A stretch of 64,000 nucleotides of DNA from contig NZ_CP034183.1 of NCBI RefSeq assembly GCF_003860465.1, positions 1,070,501-1,134,500 of the forward strand, written 5' to 3'. Position 1 is the stretch's first letter; the number at the start of each line of letters is the position of its first letter. Below the pieces are notes generated by a model. The model saw only the letters and a program-made list of their open reading frames with translations. It ran no database searches and had not been told where the DNA came from. The position numbers were made by a program, and so were the translations under genes. Below are positions 63,476 through 64,000 of the stretch, piece by piece. This DNA comes from Deinococcus psychrotolerans. GTDB lineage: Bacteria > Deinococcota > Deinococci > Deinococcales > Deinococcaceae.

Positions 63476-64000
63476 ATGAATGCGACTATCGAGACGGCGC
63501 TTAAAACAGTGGCCCCGACCCTTTCCATCGGCAGCGCCCGATTGCCGCTGAGTGACGCCGGACGCCTGCACGCCGCCAGCGCCCTGAGTTTTTTGGGCCT
63601 CAGCCAAGCAGCGGTGTGGGCGCAGCAAGACTGGGAAAGCCCGCACTGGAAAGCTTTTGAACAGATGCACAACCTCAGCCGCGATTTGGGCGACTTCGGC
63701 GCGGGGCCGGAGCCGACCCTCAGCGTGGCCGAGTTCGTGGCCTTGGCCGCCCAGACGCAAACCACTTCCGCCCGCCGCCTTCAGCGCAAGATGGCCGACA
63801 CTTTCGCCCGCAGTCTGGTGGGCGATATCCGGCTGGCCGCCGAGGTGGCCGAGCGCAGCTCAGAACCGCTGGCCCGCAGTTGGCTGCACGCCCGCTTGGA
63901 ATCCCAAGACGCCCGCCGCACCCTAATGAGCGCCGCTGCCAAGCACGGCGGACACGGCCCGATTTTTGGACAGCTCGGCAGCGTGAGTAACCGCAGCGTG
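63476..64000 (+). CDS. ddrC: DNA damage response protein C (3' end outside the window)
   Basis: The frame starts at ATG 63476 and stays open to the window edge (175 codons). The N-terminus (PTLSIGSARLPLSDAGRLHAASALSFLGL) resembles DdrC of D. radiodurans as I remember it. The family is specific to Deinococcus; DdrC binds and compacts DNA and is strongly induced by irradiation. The body is helical with several Arg/Lys clusters (RRLQRKMAD, QDARRTLMS). The ATG is only six bases after the -10, so the mRNA is probably leaderless. A gene of about 230 codons is expected. Confidence 0.85.
   Translation, partial: MNATIETALKTVAPTLSIGSARLPLSDAGRLHAASALSFLGLSQAAVWAQQDWESPHWKAFEQMHNLSRDLGDFGAGPEPTLSVAEFVALAAQTQTTSARRLQRKMADTFARSLVGDIRLAAEVAERSSEPLARSWLHARLESQDARRTLMSAAAKHGGHGPIFGQLGSVSNRSV

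Overview
The window looks like a chromosomal segment of a Deinococcus species. The strongest evidence is a truncated gene at the right edge that I recognise as ddrC. A near-consensus radiation/desiccation response motif overlaps the -35 box of its promoter, and its ATG sits where transcription should begin. A TilS-TadA fusion, a glycine T-box ahead of a single-chain glycyl-tRNA synthetase and many GTG starts agree with this. Function calls come from reading the translations and recalling family motifs; no search was run.

Layout. 0-10 kb: secreted and lipoprotein genes, a peroxiredoxin-like protein without its catalytic Cys, tilS-tadA, a membrane GAF/HD-GYP protein, kynB-kynU (tryptophan catabolism), a LolA-like protein, a barrel-like protein, LEA2 lipoprotein plus amidase, and a small HTH protein. 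10-20 kb: DUF554 protein, type Ic aspartate aminotransferase, gatC, serS, quinone-oxidoreductase-like MDR protein, histidine phosphatase, DMT transporter, dnaG (apparently starting at ATC) and an MliC-like protein. 20-25 kb: Fur/Zur-type regulator with a complete Zn/Mn ABC importer and a GATAAT-type operator, a MerR/TipAS regulator and an unknown protein. 25-33 kb: DUF4174 protein, T-box-glyS, fasciclin protein, VanW protein, map, msrPQ and a DUF4259 protein. 33-39 kb: ispG and the rimP-nusA-ylxR-infB operon. 39-41 kb: a secreted protein, an IS5-family element using a -1 frameshift, and a PNPOx-like protein.

From about 41.2 to 63.2 kb the content is accessory. Two giant SARP/AfsR-type regulators (BTAD, AAA ATPase, TPR; 1203 and 1127 aa) flank a Baeyer-Villiger-type monooxygenase plus alpha/beta-hydrolase operon. 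Beyond them lies a three-gene surface operon: outer-membrane-barrel-like protein, a 2265-aa protein with about 12 PKD-like repeats, and a six-Fn3 protein. Four promoters here carry the same tandem motif TCACGC repeated with an 11-bp period in coding orientation, three of them 8-9 bp before an AT-rich -10. That is the operator architecture of SARP regulators, so I propose a SARP regulon controlling the surface operon and three small genes. This is the best candidate for an undescribed system in the window. The segment ends at tRNA-Arg(CCT). A 22-bp sequence just downstream of that tRNA recurs (21/22) at 45.87 kb, giving a possible 17.3-kb island boundary, although no integrase is present.
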